Below are positions 1 to 7,164 of a stretch of 64,000 bases of DNA, piece by piece. The position numbers and the translations under genes are program-made. Source of the DNA: Mesorhizobium sp. STM 4661 (GTDB lineage Bacteria > Pseudomonadota > Alphaproteobacteria > Rhizobiales > Rhizobiaceae); contig NZ_CAAF010000077.1 in NCBI RefSeq assembly GCF_000359125.1, positions 1-64,000 on the forward strand, in the 5' to 3' direction. Numbering within the stretch: the first letter of the stretch is position 1; each line of letters starts with the position of its first letter. Under the pieces are notes generated by a model. It ran no database searches and was not told the origin of the DNA. It saw only the letters and a list, made by a program, of their open reading frames with translations.

Positions 1-27
1 GCTGTAGGCGTTCCGGCCCTTCCGCGA

Positions 28-450
28 TCACGCCATACGCGCCAGCGATCGGCCTGCTAGTTTATTGGAGCGGCGGACCTGAAAAATGCTCCGTCTGGCC
101 GGCGTCGAACCCCAACTACCCCACCCCCACCAATTGGCGCCGGCCATTTTCTTTCTCGTGACGCGCTCCCGAAGGTCGGGTTTCCAGTCGCGATTGCGCT
201 CCTTCTGGTGGCCCTCGTAGTCAGGAATGATCGTGAAGAACACCGGACGCCGATCGCGGCCGGCGACCTTGCACGATGAGCATCCAAAGACCCCGACTAG
301 GTCCCAATGCATTGCGCCATGGTCGGGGCTGAGCCGATCAATCAGCGCCTGCACATCGAGCTTGGTGGACTTGCAGCACATTGGATGGCCGCAATTGACA
401 TAGACCGTCTCGCGGGCGGCCAGGGTATCGGCGAGTGTCTTCTGAGGCAT
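28..450 (-). CDS. Conserved hypothetical protein with Cys pairs
   Basis: Predicted 140-residue protein of unknown function. The ATG at 450 is preferred over an upstream in-frame start because a CGGAG ribosome site lies just before it and the protein sequence looks conserved-like only from here. Cysteines sit at residues 20, 25, 26 (CGHPMCC) and 57, 60 (CSSCK), which could form a small zinc site. The run DRRPVFFTIIPDYEG and the basic, Trp-rich C-terminus are distinctive. No catalytic motif is recognised. The gene lies at the window edge beside a broken DUF768 gene, so operon context is unknown. Confidence 0.55.
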   Translation of the reverse strand: MPQKTLADTLAARETVYVNCGHPMCCKSTKLDVQALIDRLSPDHGAMHWDLVGVFGCSSCKVAGRDRRPVFFTIIPDYEGHQKERNRDWKPDLRERVTRKKMAGANWWGWGSWGSTPARRSIFQVRRSNKLAGRSLARMA

Positions 451-525
451 GCACGGCGATCTCCGTTGATGGGGTCGCCGCACCGAGTTCACCGGCCCCG
501 GTCTGTCGGCCGGATGCAAGTCGCT

Positions 526-753
526 TCAGGGCATTTCCACTATGCCGCCTTCACGATGCAGCATGGCGTCGTAAATGACGTCGAACACGTTACCGACCTC
601 CTCTTCGATCTCATGTGTCTTGATGCCATTCTCCTCAGCCGCTTTCAGGGCCTAGTCGGCCAGATCCCTAATGGCGAACGGACCGCTTGCCACTGCGTTA
701 GGCAGATGCTCTGCCATCCATGTGTTGAAGAAGTTGATGCCACGTGCGCTCAT
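526..753 (-). pseudogene. DUF768 family protein with in-frame amber stop
   Basis: The 75-residue frame begins MSARGINFFNTWMAEHLP and aligns end to end with the two other DUF768 proteins in this window (11714 and 13295). Codon 34 (652-654) is TAG. The two paralogs have Lys (AAG) at the aligned position, so a single substitution from AAG, or from CAG, is enough to explain it. The frame is otherwise intact to its natural TGA. DUF768 is a short family of unknown function. The gene is preceded by a GGAAC-N16-GCTT stress-type promoter, like the copy at 13295. Confidence 0.75.
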
Positions 754-760
754 CCACCAT

Positions 761-785
761 AAGCTGGCGAATGGGATTAAGTTCC
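761..785 (-). promoter_or_regulatory. RpoE2/EcfG-type promoter for DUF768 gene
   Basis: On the minus strand GGAAC (781-785) is followed after 16 bases by GCTT (761-764), which fits the GGAAC-N18-TT form of alphaproteobacterial general-stress sigma factors. The -10 ends only eight bases before the ATG, as it does for the paralog at 13295. Confidence 0.5.
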
Positions 786-1287
786 TTCTTCCCGAAAATC
801 CTGTAGCGAGGCGTGCCGCAGGTCTTCCTCACCTCGCAGGTGCTTTACGCGACCGATCAGTCCCGGTTTGACCCATTGCGTCGCCGGCCGCCTCATGCCC
901 TTGGGCGGTGGCCCCGCGTGCTCCTGTACACGCCTCCACAAACGCTCTCGGATCGCACGGCTGGAATTGATGAAGGCCGAGCCGATGTACTTGCCGCTCG
1001 CGCGGTCAGCCCTCAAAGCACACGCTGGCTTGCCCGCCTCGCGCTCGACTCCGAGGATCTCGTACTCGGCAATCTCATAGCTCTTGATCTTAAGCCAATT
1101 GGTCGACTGTCCGCTTCGATACTTGCTGTCATGACGCTTGGATACCATGCCCTCAAGTCCGGCTTGGTCTACAAGGTGATAGATCGCGTCCGCCTCTCCG
1201 GGTAGTTCCTGGCCGAACTGGATGCGAGTGTCGATCGGGATGATGTCTGACAGGATATCGCGGCGCTCTTTCAGCGCCATGTCACGC
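777..1287 (-). pseudogene. ATP-dependent DNA ligase, C-terminal half (split by insertion)
   Basis: This is the 3' half of a LigD-type ATP-dependent DNA ligase. It starts LRDMALKERRDILSD and contains EGMVSKRHDSKYRSG and TNWLKIKSYE (nucleotidyltransferase motifs IV and V), then the OB-fold region, and ends at TAA 777-779. The catalytic KxDG half is not attached here. It lies at 6713-7076 on the same strand. Joining 6713 directly to 1287 restores the uninterrupted frame HLNGHD-LRDMALKE. The split coincides with the end of the recombinase-bearing segment described below. Open frame upstream of 1287 is chance read-through into other fragments. Confidence 0.8.
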
Positions 1288-1302
1288 AAGGAGCGTCGAT
1301 TG
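1279..1302. other. Left junction of split-recombinase element (attL-like)
   Basis: Position 1287 is the last ligase base and 1288-1290 is AAG, the only bases shared with the right junction at 6710-6712. Left of the core is ligase sequence (ATGTCACGC) and right of it recombinase sequence (GAGCGTCGA). The reconstructed empty ligase site has partial dyad symmetry, CACGc-AAG-tCGTG, as in serine-recombinase att sites. The role is inferred from the reciprocal gene reconstruction. Confidence 0.65.
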
Positions 1303-1384
1303 ATCTCGGAGCGCACCAAAGCCGCCGTCGCCTCACGCAGGACGAGCATAAAGCTCGGCAATCCGACCAACACCGCCGAAGCGC
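1288..1384 (+). pseudogene. Serine recombinase, C-terminal fragment
   Basis: The plus strand reads KERRLISERTKAAVASRR and then KLGNPTNTAEA. This is the stretch that follows the catalytic domain in small serine recombinases of the resolvase/invertase group. The matching N-terminal half ends in ALAEK at 6712, so connecting 6712 to 1291 gives a continuous protein. Similarity stops near 1384, where an unrelated kinase fragment begins. The usual C-terminal DNA-binding part is therefore missing even after rejoining. Confidence 0.75.
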
Positions 1385-1476
1385 TGCATTGTCTCGTGCG
1401 GAATGGGCTCTCCGGCATTAGACACGGATATCCGGAGTTCGCCGTCTCGGGTGGTGGCTTCGACCTTAATGGGCAT
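1385..1476 (-). pseudogene. Histidine kinase HATPase fragment
   Basis: The minus-strand frame from the ATG at 1476 reads MPIKVEATTRDGELRISVSN and then GEPIPHETMQR. This resembles the N-box and strand region of HWE/HisKA_2-type sensor kinase ATPase domains. It stops matching at about 1385, where the recombinase remnant begins. Only about 30 codons remain, so this is a relic produced by rearrangement. Confidence 0.5.
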
Positions 1477-1493
1477 GCCCGCGGCACAACGTT

Positions 1494-1518
1494 ACAGGTT
1501 CGAATCCTTTCGGGTGCA
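1494..1518 (+). other. tRNA 3'-end-like sequence (possible attachment remnant)
   Basis: The bases form a T-arm-like ACAGG-TTCGAAT-CCTTT followed by CGGGTGC-A, which fits the 3' acceptor strand of a tRNA whose 5' strand is GCACCCG, as in several alphaproteobacterial tRNA-Arg genes. No anticodon or D-arm precedes it and two T-stem positions do not pair. Such 3' ends are typically left by integrative elements that target tRNA genes. It sits between fragmentary genes and the pentapeptide-repeat gene. Confidence 0.4.
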
Positions 1519-1545
1519 GCATTGCCGCAGTTCGCTTGCCGACAA

Positions 1546-2262
1546 CTATTCCTGCTGGAATTGACAGGGCCAATCTTCAGGCCTCGTCAAGCCAGAAGGC
1601 AACTCGGTCCGGGCGTCTCCGCAAGCCATGTTGAGCTGCCACTGAGACAGACCCGCCGAATTGGAAAGGTCGACGCCCTCGATACGGGTCAGAAAGAAAA
1701 AGGCGCGGTCAAAGTCTATCGGCGCGGTGAACGTCGCTCCTCGGAAGTCCGCCCGTGCGAGATTGGCAAACGAGAAGCGGCTGCCGCTGATATCGGCGTC
1801 ATGGAACTGCGCACGCCCCAATTCTGCCTTTGTGAAATCAACATTGGTCAGATTGGCGTCCTGGAAATTCGAGCGCTGCATTTCCGCGCTCGCAAACACA
1901 GCGCCCTGCGCGTCCATACGGCTGAAGTCGGTCCTGTAGGCCTCAATTCTGTCGAACCGGGCGCCTTTGGCGGTCGAGTCGGCCAGGGAAGCACGCACGA
2001 GCGTTGCCTTCTCAAGATTTGCCGCAAGGAGATTGCTGTTCCTGAGGTCGGTCGAAGTGAAATCAACACCGAACAGGTTCGCCCCGCTCAGGTCCTGTCC
2101 TTCTAGGATGAGAAGCTTCTTGTCACACTCGTGCCAATTGACGCCAGGCGTCGCGGCTGCGTGGCAATTGTGAGCAGCAGTGGCGTTCTGCCAAGCAAAC
2201 ACAGTGCAAACCGCTAGAACCAAGCCGGATGCGCCGTAAGCTCTGGTTCGCCTCAAAGTCAT
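1546..2262 (-). CDS. Secreted pentapeptide-repeat protein
   Basis: Predicted 238-residue exported protein. The start at 2262 (MTLRRTRAYG) leaves an N-terminal hydrophobic signal sequence ending near NATAA. From about residue 65 it consists of pentapeptide repeats of A(D/N)LXX form (LSGANLFGVDF, LRNSNLLAANL, ADFRGATF), which fold as a right-handed quadrilateral beta-helix. A short Cys-containing C-terminus (NMACGD, WPCQFQ) follows. Family members range from DNA-mimic gyrase protectors to surface proteins; the signal peptide argues for a periplasmic role. No partner gene is adjacent. It lies inside the recombinase-flanked segment. Confidence 0.75.
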   Translation of the reverse strand: MTLRRTRAYGASGLVLAVCTVFAWQNATAAHNCHAAATPGVNWHECDKKLLILEGQDLSGANLFGVDFTSTDLRNSNLLAANLEKATLVRASLADSTAKGARFDRIEAYRTDFSRMDAQGAVFASAEMQRSNFQDANLTNVDFTKAELGRAQFHDADISGSRFSFANLARADFRGATFTAPIDFDRAFFFLTRIEGVDLSNSAGLSQWQLNMACGDARTELPSGLTRPEDWPCQFQQE

Positions 2263-2462
2263 TGTTGCTGGACCTCTGCTACTCGCCGACACTCAACCTT
2301 ACCACATCTGCTGACACTCGAGCCACCGTGACCACCGCCGTCACAGTTAGCGCATTTCTCATATTCAAGCTCTTGACCCCAGACCCGGGCTTGCCCTGCC
2401 CGCCTATCCCAGCCGCGGGCGCGTACCATTTATCAGATCTCCCCGGTGTTAGGGCTGTCGCT

Positions 2463-2795
2463 CTAGACTTCGCTTTGGCCGGCGGGATTTCTAGCTTGTG
2501 TCGTAGGCGGGGCCACGTCGTCGAGCAGGGTCTTCTCCGAGCCTTGCGTCGGCTCAACTGGCAATTCACCATTTGGCGTCATCTTGTTGACAGCCTCGGG
2601 CAGATCTCGCGTGATCCTGGCAATGAGCTCCTCGCGGGATAGGCCAGTCTGCGTAGAAAGAGCAGTGAGCGTCTCCTCGTCTATGGCCATTTCCACGTCT
2701 CGTGGCTCAATCGGGTCGTTCGACCCGGTGCCAAACCAAGAGTCCACCTTCGCGCCTGCACCCGCAGTTCTGAACCGGTCAAGGATGTCGCCTAG
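2463..2795 (-). pseudogene. YidB-like protein, C-terminal part, interrupted by IS
   Basis: The frame GDILDRFRTAGAGAKVDSW through EELIARITRDLPEAVNKMTP is nearly the same as the intact YidB-like protein at 8862-9320. The first part of the gene is separated by the IS at 2796-4297, inserted in a CTAG. Joining 2795 to 4302 restores KGVSGTALGDILDRF. YidB-family (DUF937-like) proteins have unknown function and are often stress-induced. The last residues after TQGSEKTLLDDV differ from the intact copy. Confidence 0.75.
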
Positions 2796-3118
2796 CAGGC
2801 TGTTGAAGAAGTCCACTTGCGGGCGACGAAGTCTGCTTGATCGCCGCCCTGGAAGCAGATTTGTCCATTGATAGAGCCGTCTGGTTGGATTTCAGCCCAT
2901 CCATTGCCTTGGGCTTCGTCCATTTCGTCATTGCCTTGCCAGGAGAAGGCGACATTGTTGCCGTCGCCCGCTCCGAAGATCTGGCCGGTGACGCAGCCGA
3001 AGGCGAATTCGCCGGAGCCATCGGCCGCGAACTCAATGTAGGCGGGCTCCATCATGTCGCGATAGTCCCCGACATAGTCGGGCATCGCGACGATCCGCCA
3101 GCGGCCGGTGAGGCTCAT
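2792..3118 (-). CDS. IS-borne small hypothetical protein
   Basis: Predicted 108-residue protein beginning MSLTGRWRIVAMPDYVGDY. Its ATG overlaps the transposase stop in an ATGA, so the two are probably translationally coupled. The composition (GEFAFGCVTGQ, FSWQGNDEMDEAQGNGWAE, GQICF) suggests a small beta-sheet protein; similar short proteins occur as unlinked hypotheticals in rhizobia. The last codons are encoded by the terminal inverted repeat, and the TAG stop lies in the flanking CTAG target duplication, outside the IS itself. Function unknown; it may be an accessory or passenger gene of the IS. Confidence 0.7.
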   Translation of the reverse strand: MSLTGRWRIVAMPDYVGDYRDMMEPAYIEFAADGSGEFAFGCVTGQIFGAGDGNNVAFSWQGNDEMDEAQGNGWAEIQPDGSINGQICFQGGDQADFVARKWTSSTAC

Positions 3119-4297
3119 GCCGGCGCTGCCAGCAGCTTGGGCAAGCGGATCAGATTGTAGGCCGCCAGGTTCAAGGTGAAGGTCGCGCCCACACGGGCGC
3201 ATCCTCGCAGCTTGACCTTGGCCATGCCGGCCGAGGCCTTGATCCAGCCGAACACCTCCTCGATCCGCTTGCGGCAGCGCTGGCTGACATCATAGCCCGG
3301 ATGGCGCTTTGTGCGGTCATCGATCGCCGTCACGCGAGGCTTGCCGGTTTTGCTCAGATGGCCGTCGACGGCGATGTGCGGCGTAACCTTGCGCTCGCGC
3401 AGGTCCTTGACGAACTGGCGTACATCGTAGGCCTTGTCGGCACCCAGTGTGATGCGTCGCCGCGACGGTCTGCGGTCCAACATGGCGAGCGCGGCATCTC
3501 GCTCGCTCGTGCCCGTGGCCTGGGTAATGCCGCCATCGACCGCAAGCCCATGACGGTTCTCCATCAGCGCATGCCCCATGTAGCAGAGCTTCGCCGGCTG
3601 CCCGTCGCCCTTCTTGTAGAGCCGTGCCTGCGGATCGCTCGTGCTCTGGTGTGTGTCGTTGGAGCGCTTCTCCTTGTGAAAGCCGCGCTCGGCGTTGCGC
3701 CCCGCTCCATCCGGGCCATTGTCATCCCCGTCCTTGCGGCGGAAGCTCTTGATCGAAGCCCAGGCCTCGATCAGCGTCCCGTCCACCGAGAAGTGATCCG
3801 ACGACAAAAGCCGCTTCACCTTCGGCTGAGCAAGCACCGCGCGCAGAAACTTTGCCGCGATCTCACCTTCCAACAGCCGATCCCGGTTTTTGGTGAAGCT
3901 CGAATGATCCCAGGCCGGCTCGTCAACACCAAGCCCCACGAACCAGCGGAACAGAAGATCGAACTCCATCCGCTCCATCAACTGACGTTCCGAGCGAATA
4001 CCGTAGAAGGCCTGCAACAGCATCGCACGCAGCAAACGTTCCGGCGCGATCGACGGGCGGCCGAGACCGGGCGGATAAAGCACCGCAAAGTCGCCGTCCA
4101 TCTCCGCAAGTGCTGCGTTCACGATCTCCCGTATCACCCGCAGCGGATGGTCTCGTCGAACGCGCGCCTCAAGGTCGACATACGAAAACAGCGAACCTGT
4201 CCGTTCGTCTGAGCCGCGCATCCACAAATCCCCAAATCATCCGGGAACCAGTGAATCACGCTCCAAACAACCGCGCCAGTACTTCTTCAACAGCCTG
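2796..4297 (-). mobile_element. IS5-family insertion sequence, 1502 bp
   Basis: The ends are imperfect inverted repeats: CAGGCTGTTGAAGAAGT at 2796-2812 and its complement at 4281-4297, 17 of 17 identical before they diverge. A CTAG duplication flanks them at 2792-2795 and 4298-4301. CTAG targets are typical of the IS5 group. The element holds a full transposase and one small downstream gene overlapping it by four bases. It interrupts a yidB-like gene whose frame is restored when the IS and one CTAG are removed, so the boundaries are secure. Confidence 0.92.
3115..4221 (-). CDS. IS5-family transposase
   Basis: Complete 368-residue DDE transposase. An N-terminal DUF772-like helical domain (SYVDLEARVRRDHPLR, LLRAMLLQAFYGIRSERQL) is followed by the RNase-H-fold core. 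Candidate acidic residues are D in FSVDGTL, D in LGADKAYD, and E in RIEEVFGWIK, the last matching the Y-(2)-R-(3)-E-(6)-K type signature. The start is the ATG at 4221; a TTG lies two codons upstream. No frameshift is seen, so the element could still be active. Confidence 0.93.
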   Translation of the reverse strand: MRGSDERTGSLFSYVDLEARVRRDHPLRVIREIVNAALAEMDGDFAVLYPPGLGRPSIAPERLLRAMLLQAFYGIRSERQLMERMEFDLLFRWFVGLGVDEPAWDHSSFTKNRDRLLEGEIAAKFLRAVLAQPKVKRLLSSDHFSVDGTLIEAWASIKSFRRKDGDDNGPDGAGRNAERGFHKEKRSNDTHQSTSDPQARLYKKGDGQPAKLCYMGHALMENRHGLAVDGGITQATGTSERDAALAMLDRRPSRRRITLGADKAYDVRQFVKDLRERKVTPHIAVDGHLSKTGKPRVTAIDDRTKRHPGYDVSQRCRKRIEEVFGWIKASAGMAKVKLRGCARVGATFTLNLAAYNLIRLPKLLAAPA

Positions 4298-4331
4298 CTA
4301 GAGCTGTGCCCGACACGCCCTTGAGATAAAG
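4298..4331 (-). pseudogene. YidB-like protein, short N-terminal-side remnant
   Basis: The codons KGVSGTAL lie immediately outside the IS and match KGVSGTAF of the intact copy at 8862-9320, in frame with GDILDRF on the far side of the IS. Beyond about 4325 the similarity ends: the expected start region (MANLGRLAIAMLGILAYQ) is absent and the frame reads through unrelated sequence. The gene had therefore lost its 5' end before, or apart from, the IS insertion. Confidence 0.55.
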
Positions 4332-4384
4332 GTATTGCGCGGAATTGCGCCCGAAGATCTCGGCGAAGAGCCTGATTGGTCAAA

Positions 4385-4756
4385 ATGGAGCCCACAGTGA
4401 CCGGACCCCACGCCGACGACGAATCGAAGCCACACTGCGCCCAGGTGGAGGCAATGGCTGGCTATGGCGTTACCCCGGCCGACATCGCCCAGGTGCTCGG
4501 CATCGACATCGAGACGTTGAAGGCTGACTATGCTTCCCAACTCGATGGCGGTCATATCAAGGCCAATGCACGTGTCGCCGAGAACCTGTACCGGAAGGCC
4601 ACGGGCGAAGGACGTGAAGCTGTCACTGCGGCGATCTTCTGGCTGAAGACGCGGGCGCGCTGGAAGGAAACTTCAGTTCAGGAGCACGTCGGCGATCCGT
4701 ATAGCCCCATAGTCTTTCACACGATCTACGAGACCATCCCGCCAAAGGATCAATAG
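4385..4756 (+). CDS. Small HTH-like conserved hypothetical protein
   Basis: Predicted 123-residue protein. Residues 20-60 (VEAMAGYGVTPADIAQVLGI followed by DIETLKADYASQLD) look like a resolvase-type helix-turn-helix. They are followed by AENLYRKATGEGREAVTAAI and LKTRARWKE, a combination seen in small rhizobial proteins often annotated as phage-like or DNA-packaging-like. The ATG at 4385 has no clear Shine-Dalgarno; an in-frame ATG at 4454 is the alternative. It sits between the IS and the antiporter inside the recombinase-bearing segment, facing the antiporter gene. Confidence 0.65.
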   Translation: MEPTVTGPHADDESKPHCAQVEAMAGYGVTPADIAQVLGIDIETLKADYASQLDGGHIKANARVAENLYRKATGEGREAVTAAIFWLKTRARWKETSVQEHVGDPYSPIVFHTIYETIPPKDQ

Positions 4757-4789
4757 CGCTGGTCCTGCACGCAAATCCGACACCGGACA

Positions 4790-6064
4790 TTAGTCCTGCT
4801 TAGGCCGAGCACGGGGCATCCTCAGCCAAGAGCGTGGTCGGCCGCGGTCCAATTGGTGCATGACCGGAGTCACCATCACGCCATGCATAACAATTGAACT
4901 CAAAACGGCGAAGCAGACGGTTACCCAAAGAACAGTCGCACCCTCAAATTCAGCCTGCCCGAGTGCAAATGCGAGGTAGTAGAACGATCCAAGGCCGCGT
5001 ATTCCAAAAAAAGCAATCACGGCCTTTTCGCGTGATGACGCCGGAAATCCGATTAGCCCAACCCACCCAGCCAGCGGTCGCACCACGAACAGCACCAGGG
5101 CGGTAGTGACGATCACCTGCCAACTCAAGGCGCCAAAAATCGACCCTTCTGCGATGGCTGCCCCAAAGCAGACCAGCAGAACCATCATCAGCAATCGCTC
5201 AATCTGCTCCGCGAAGTCGTGCAAGCTCTCATGATATTCGTGCTGCCGCTCGACGGACCGTAGCGCCACGGCCGCGACGAACACTGCAAGGAAGCCGTAG
5301 CCGTGAAGGATTTCGGTCGAGCCGTACGCAAGGCAGGTGATACCGAGCGCAACAAAGCCGTCTCTCGTCTCTGACAACCCCGACCGTTTCGGCAGACGAA
5401 ACGTAAGGTAGCCCATAGCTTTTCCGCCCAGCCATCCAATGCCAACGCCTGCGGCGATCTTCCAGACAACATCAACGACAAGCCAGTGTGTGAAGAAAGG
5501 CTCACCGGACGCGTTGGATAGCGCAACTGCGATTGCGAGATAGACGAACGGAAAGGCGGCTCCATCATTGAGGCCGGCCTCGGAGGTAAGGGCAAAACGC
5601 GCCTCATCCTCCTTGCCGGATTGAGGTGGACCAACCTGTATGTCGCTTGCCAGAACAGGATCAGTTGGTGCGAGAGCAGCCCCAAGCAGAAGTGCGGCGG
5701 CAATGCCAAGCCCGAGAATTGACCAGCCGAGAAATGCAATTCCTGCGATCGTCAGAGGCATGGCGATGCTGAGAAGGCGCCATGAGGACTCCCAACCCCG
5801 CCAACTCATTGGCCGGTCCAGCTTCAGGCCAGCCCCCATAAGGGCGACGATGACAACCAACTCTGTGAGTCGCTCGGTTAGTATCCGGTTCTCAAGTGGG
5901 TTCACCCCTACGAGCGGAGAGAATGGTGACCAAACCAAAAGAACGCCGATCCCGATGCAAACCATTGGCAGCGAAAGCGGAAGCTTCCTAAGAAGTATGG
6001 GTAGCCAGGCAGTAAGGAGCACGATTGCTCCAAAAACCGCCAAGAGGAGGGCATAGGACTGCAT
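4790..6064 (-). CDS. CPA1-type cation/proton antiporter
   Basis: Inner-membrane protein of 424 residues with about 12 hydrophobic segments. The order and motifs fit the NhaP/CPA1 Na+(K+)/H+ exchangers: an acidic patch in ALAPTDPVLASDIQVG (about residues 130-145), FALTSEAGLNDGAAFPFVYL with the conserved ND pair, and GIRGLGSFYYLAFAL near residue 365. It probably expels monovalent cations in exchange for protons. It is the largest intact gene of the segment 1288-6712 and a plausible cargo for salt or pH tolerance. It converges with the HTH-like gene downstream. No operon partner. Confidence 0.88.
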   Translation of the reverse strand: MQSYALLLAVFGAIVLLTAWLPILLRKLPLSLPMVCIGIGVLLVWSPFSPLVGVNPLENRILTERLTELVVIVALMGAGLKLDRPMSWRGWESSWRLLSIAMPLTIAGIAFLGWSILGLGIAAALLLGAALAPTDPVLASDIQVGPPQSGKEDEARFALTSEAGLNDGAAFPFVYLAIAVALSNASGEPFFTHWLVVDVVWKIAAGVGIGWLGGKAMGYLTFRLPKRSGLSETRDGFVALGITCLAYGSTEILHGYGFLAVFVAAVALRSVERQHEYHESLHDFAEQIERLLMMVLLVCFGAAIAEGSIFGALSWQVIVTTALVLFVVRPLAGWVGLIGFPASSREKAVIAFFGIRGLGSFYYLAFALGQAEFEGATVLWVTVCFAVLSSIVMHGVMVTPVMHQLDRGRPRSWLRMPRARPKQD

Positions 6065-6292
6065 GTGGGCTCAGGACGTTGAACGCATGTTCGAAGCGCC
6101 AACCTGCTTCCAACCCGAGCACAAACAGGCACCCCTCCTCACCCAACGTTCGCCCGCCATGTGCTTCCCCTGCGAGTCGCTCGACCGAGGTCTATCGTAA
6201 CACGGACATGGAGCCGCTGTCCGGCTAAGGGCAGATCACTGGAGTAGATCGCATTATCTCATTGAATCCCTTGCCTATTCTTGAGGGGTGAG

Positions 6293-6320
6293 CAAACTGC
6301 AAACGGTGGTTTGCAGTTTG
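6293..6320. promoter_or_regulatory. Perfect 12-bp inverted repeat before recombinase gene
   Basis: CAAACTGCAAAC at 6293-6304 and GTTTGCAGTTTG at 6309-6320 are perfect complements around a 4-bp spacer (GGTG). The repeat ends 20 bases before the recombinase ATG. It may be an operator, a recombinase binding site, or an RNA hairpin in the leader. No gene starts on the other side. Confidence 0.5.
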
Positions 6321-6340
6321 AACACCCCGGAAACAGCAAC

Positions 6341-6712
6341 ATGACGAGCGCGGTCGTCTACTATCGCGTCTCGACCCAGCGGCAAGGTCGCTCAGGCCTC
6401 GGCATCGAAGCGCAACACGCAGCCGTCGCCCGCTTCGCCGACGCTGAAGATATCGCCATCGTCCAGGAATTCACCGAGGTCGAGACTGGAAAGGGCGCGG
6501 ACGCTCTGGATCGGCGCCCGCAACTGGCAGCCGCCCTCGCCCGGGCGCGACAGGCAAAATGCCCGGTGATTGTTGCTAAGCTCGATCGGCTCTCTCGTGA
6601 CGTCGCATCTATCGCCGGGCTGATGGTTCAGCGAGTCCCGCTCATCGTCGCCGAACTCGGGGCAGATGCCGATCCTTTCATGCTGCATCTCTATGCGGCG
6701 CTCGCGGAGAAG
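6341..6712 (+). pseudogene. Serine recombinase, N-terminal catalytic half (split)
   Basis: The frame from ATG 6341 starts MTSAVVYYRVSTQRQGRSGL. The catalytic serine is in YRVST (residue 10), and KLDRLSRDV and the end LYAALAEK complete the resolvase-family catalytic fold. Intact relatives continue EKERRLISERTKAA; that continuation is found at 1288-1384 on the same strand. After 6712 the frame runs into ligase sequence and stops at 6752-6754. The break is exactly at the shared AAG core, so the gene was probably split by its own recombination reaction. Confidence 0.8.
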
Positions 6713-6724
6713 TCGTGGCCGTTA
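6701..6724. other. Right junction of split-recombinase element (attR-like)
   Basis: Recombinase sequence (CTCGCGGAG) ends at 6709, the shared core AAG is 6710-6712, and ligase sequence (minus-strand HLNGHD) begins at 6713. Together with 1288-1290 this defines a 5422-bp segment. The reconstructed joint, GCGGAG-AAG-GAGCGT, encodes A-E-K-E-R of the recombinase. Confidence 0.65.
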
Positions 6725-7076
6725 AGGTGCAGCAAGTCGAAGGCCACAAAATAGAGATCGTGCTGGCGCGCGGTGATGGCTTTGCGCAGCGCTGCGAAGT
6801 CCGAAAGGCCGTCATCGTTCAAGACAATGATCTCGCCGTCGATGATGGCGCTTCAACGTCCAGCATCCCTGCGAGCGCGGCAAGGTCGCGATATTTTGCC
6901 GTCCAGTCCAGTCCACGGCGGGTGAAGATGCGGACCCCTCCGACATCCCTGACGATCTGCGAACGATAGCCGTCGAACTTGACTTCATGACTCCAGCCGC
7001 CGCCCTCTGGCGGCTTGTCGACCAGCTCCGGCATCATGGGCGGGATGAACTTCAGACGATCATTGGCGTTACCCAT
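6713..7076 (-). pseudogene. ATP-dependent DNA ligase, N-terminal half (split, frameshifted)
   Basis: The protein begins at 7076 (MGNANDRLKFIPPMMPELV) and includes the adenylation site HEVKFDGYRSQ (KxDG motif) and FTRRGLDWTAKYRDL. A one-base deletion near 6855 shifts the frame inside LDVEA-AIIDGEI. The next frame continues IIVLNDDGLSDFAALRKAIT and LYFVAFDLLHLNGHD to 6713. The C-terminal half is at 777-1287. The gene is thus both frameshifted and split. The product would have been an end-joining ligase working with Ku, an intact gene for which lies at 12224. Confidence 0.8.
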
Positions 7077-7164
7077 GTACTCGACGCTCCGGAACCGGCG
7101 ATTCAAGCCGCCGGGCAGCATTCGGTTCCGCTTATTTTAGACAAATTGTATATAAGGATGGTTT

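Noticed and set aside
307..762. Plus-strand open frame of 151 codons
   Set aside because: Antisense to the hypothetical protein at 28-450 and the DUF768 relic, both of which have better protein similarity.
1480..1520. Complete tRNA gene
   Set aside because: Only the T-arm and 3' acceptor strand are present; no D-arm, anticodon arm or 5' acceptor strand upstream.
1222..2106. Plus-strand open frame of 294 codons
   Set aside because: Only codons 1288-1384 are real (recombinase fragment); the rest is antisense to the kinase fragment and the pentapeptide-repeat gene.
3301..4212. Plus-strand open frame of 303 codons
   Set aside because: Exact antisense of the transposase; no independent similarity or ribosome site.
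1288..6712. Simple inversion between ligase and recombinase genes
   Set aside because: Both recombinase halves are on the plus strand and both ligase halves on the minus strand; an inversion would have reversed one of each pair, so insertion of a circle fits better.
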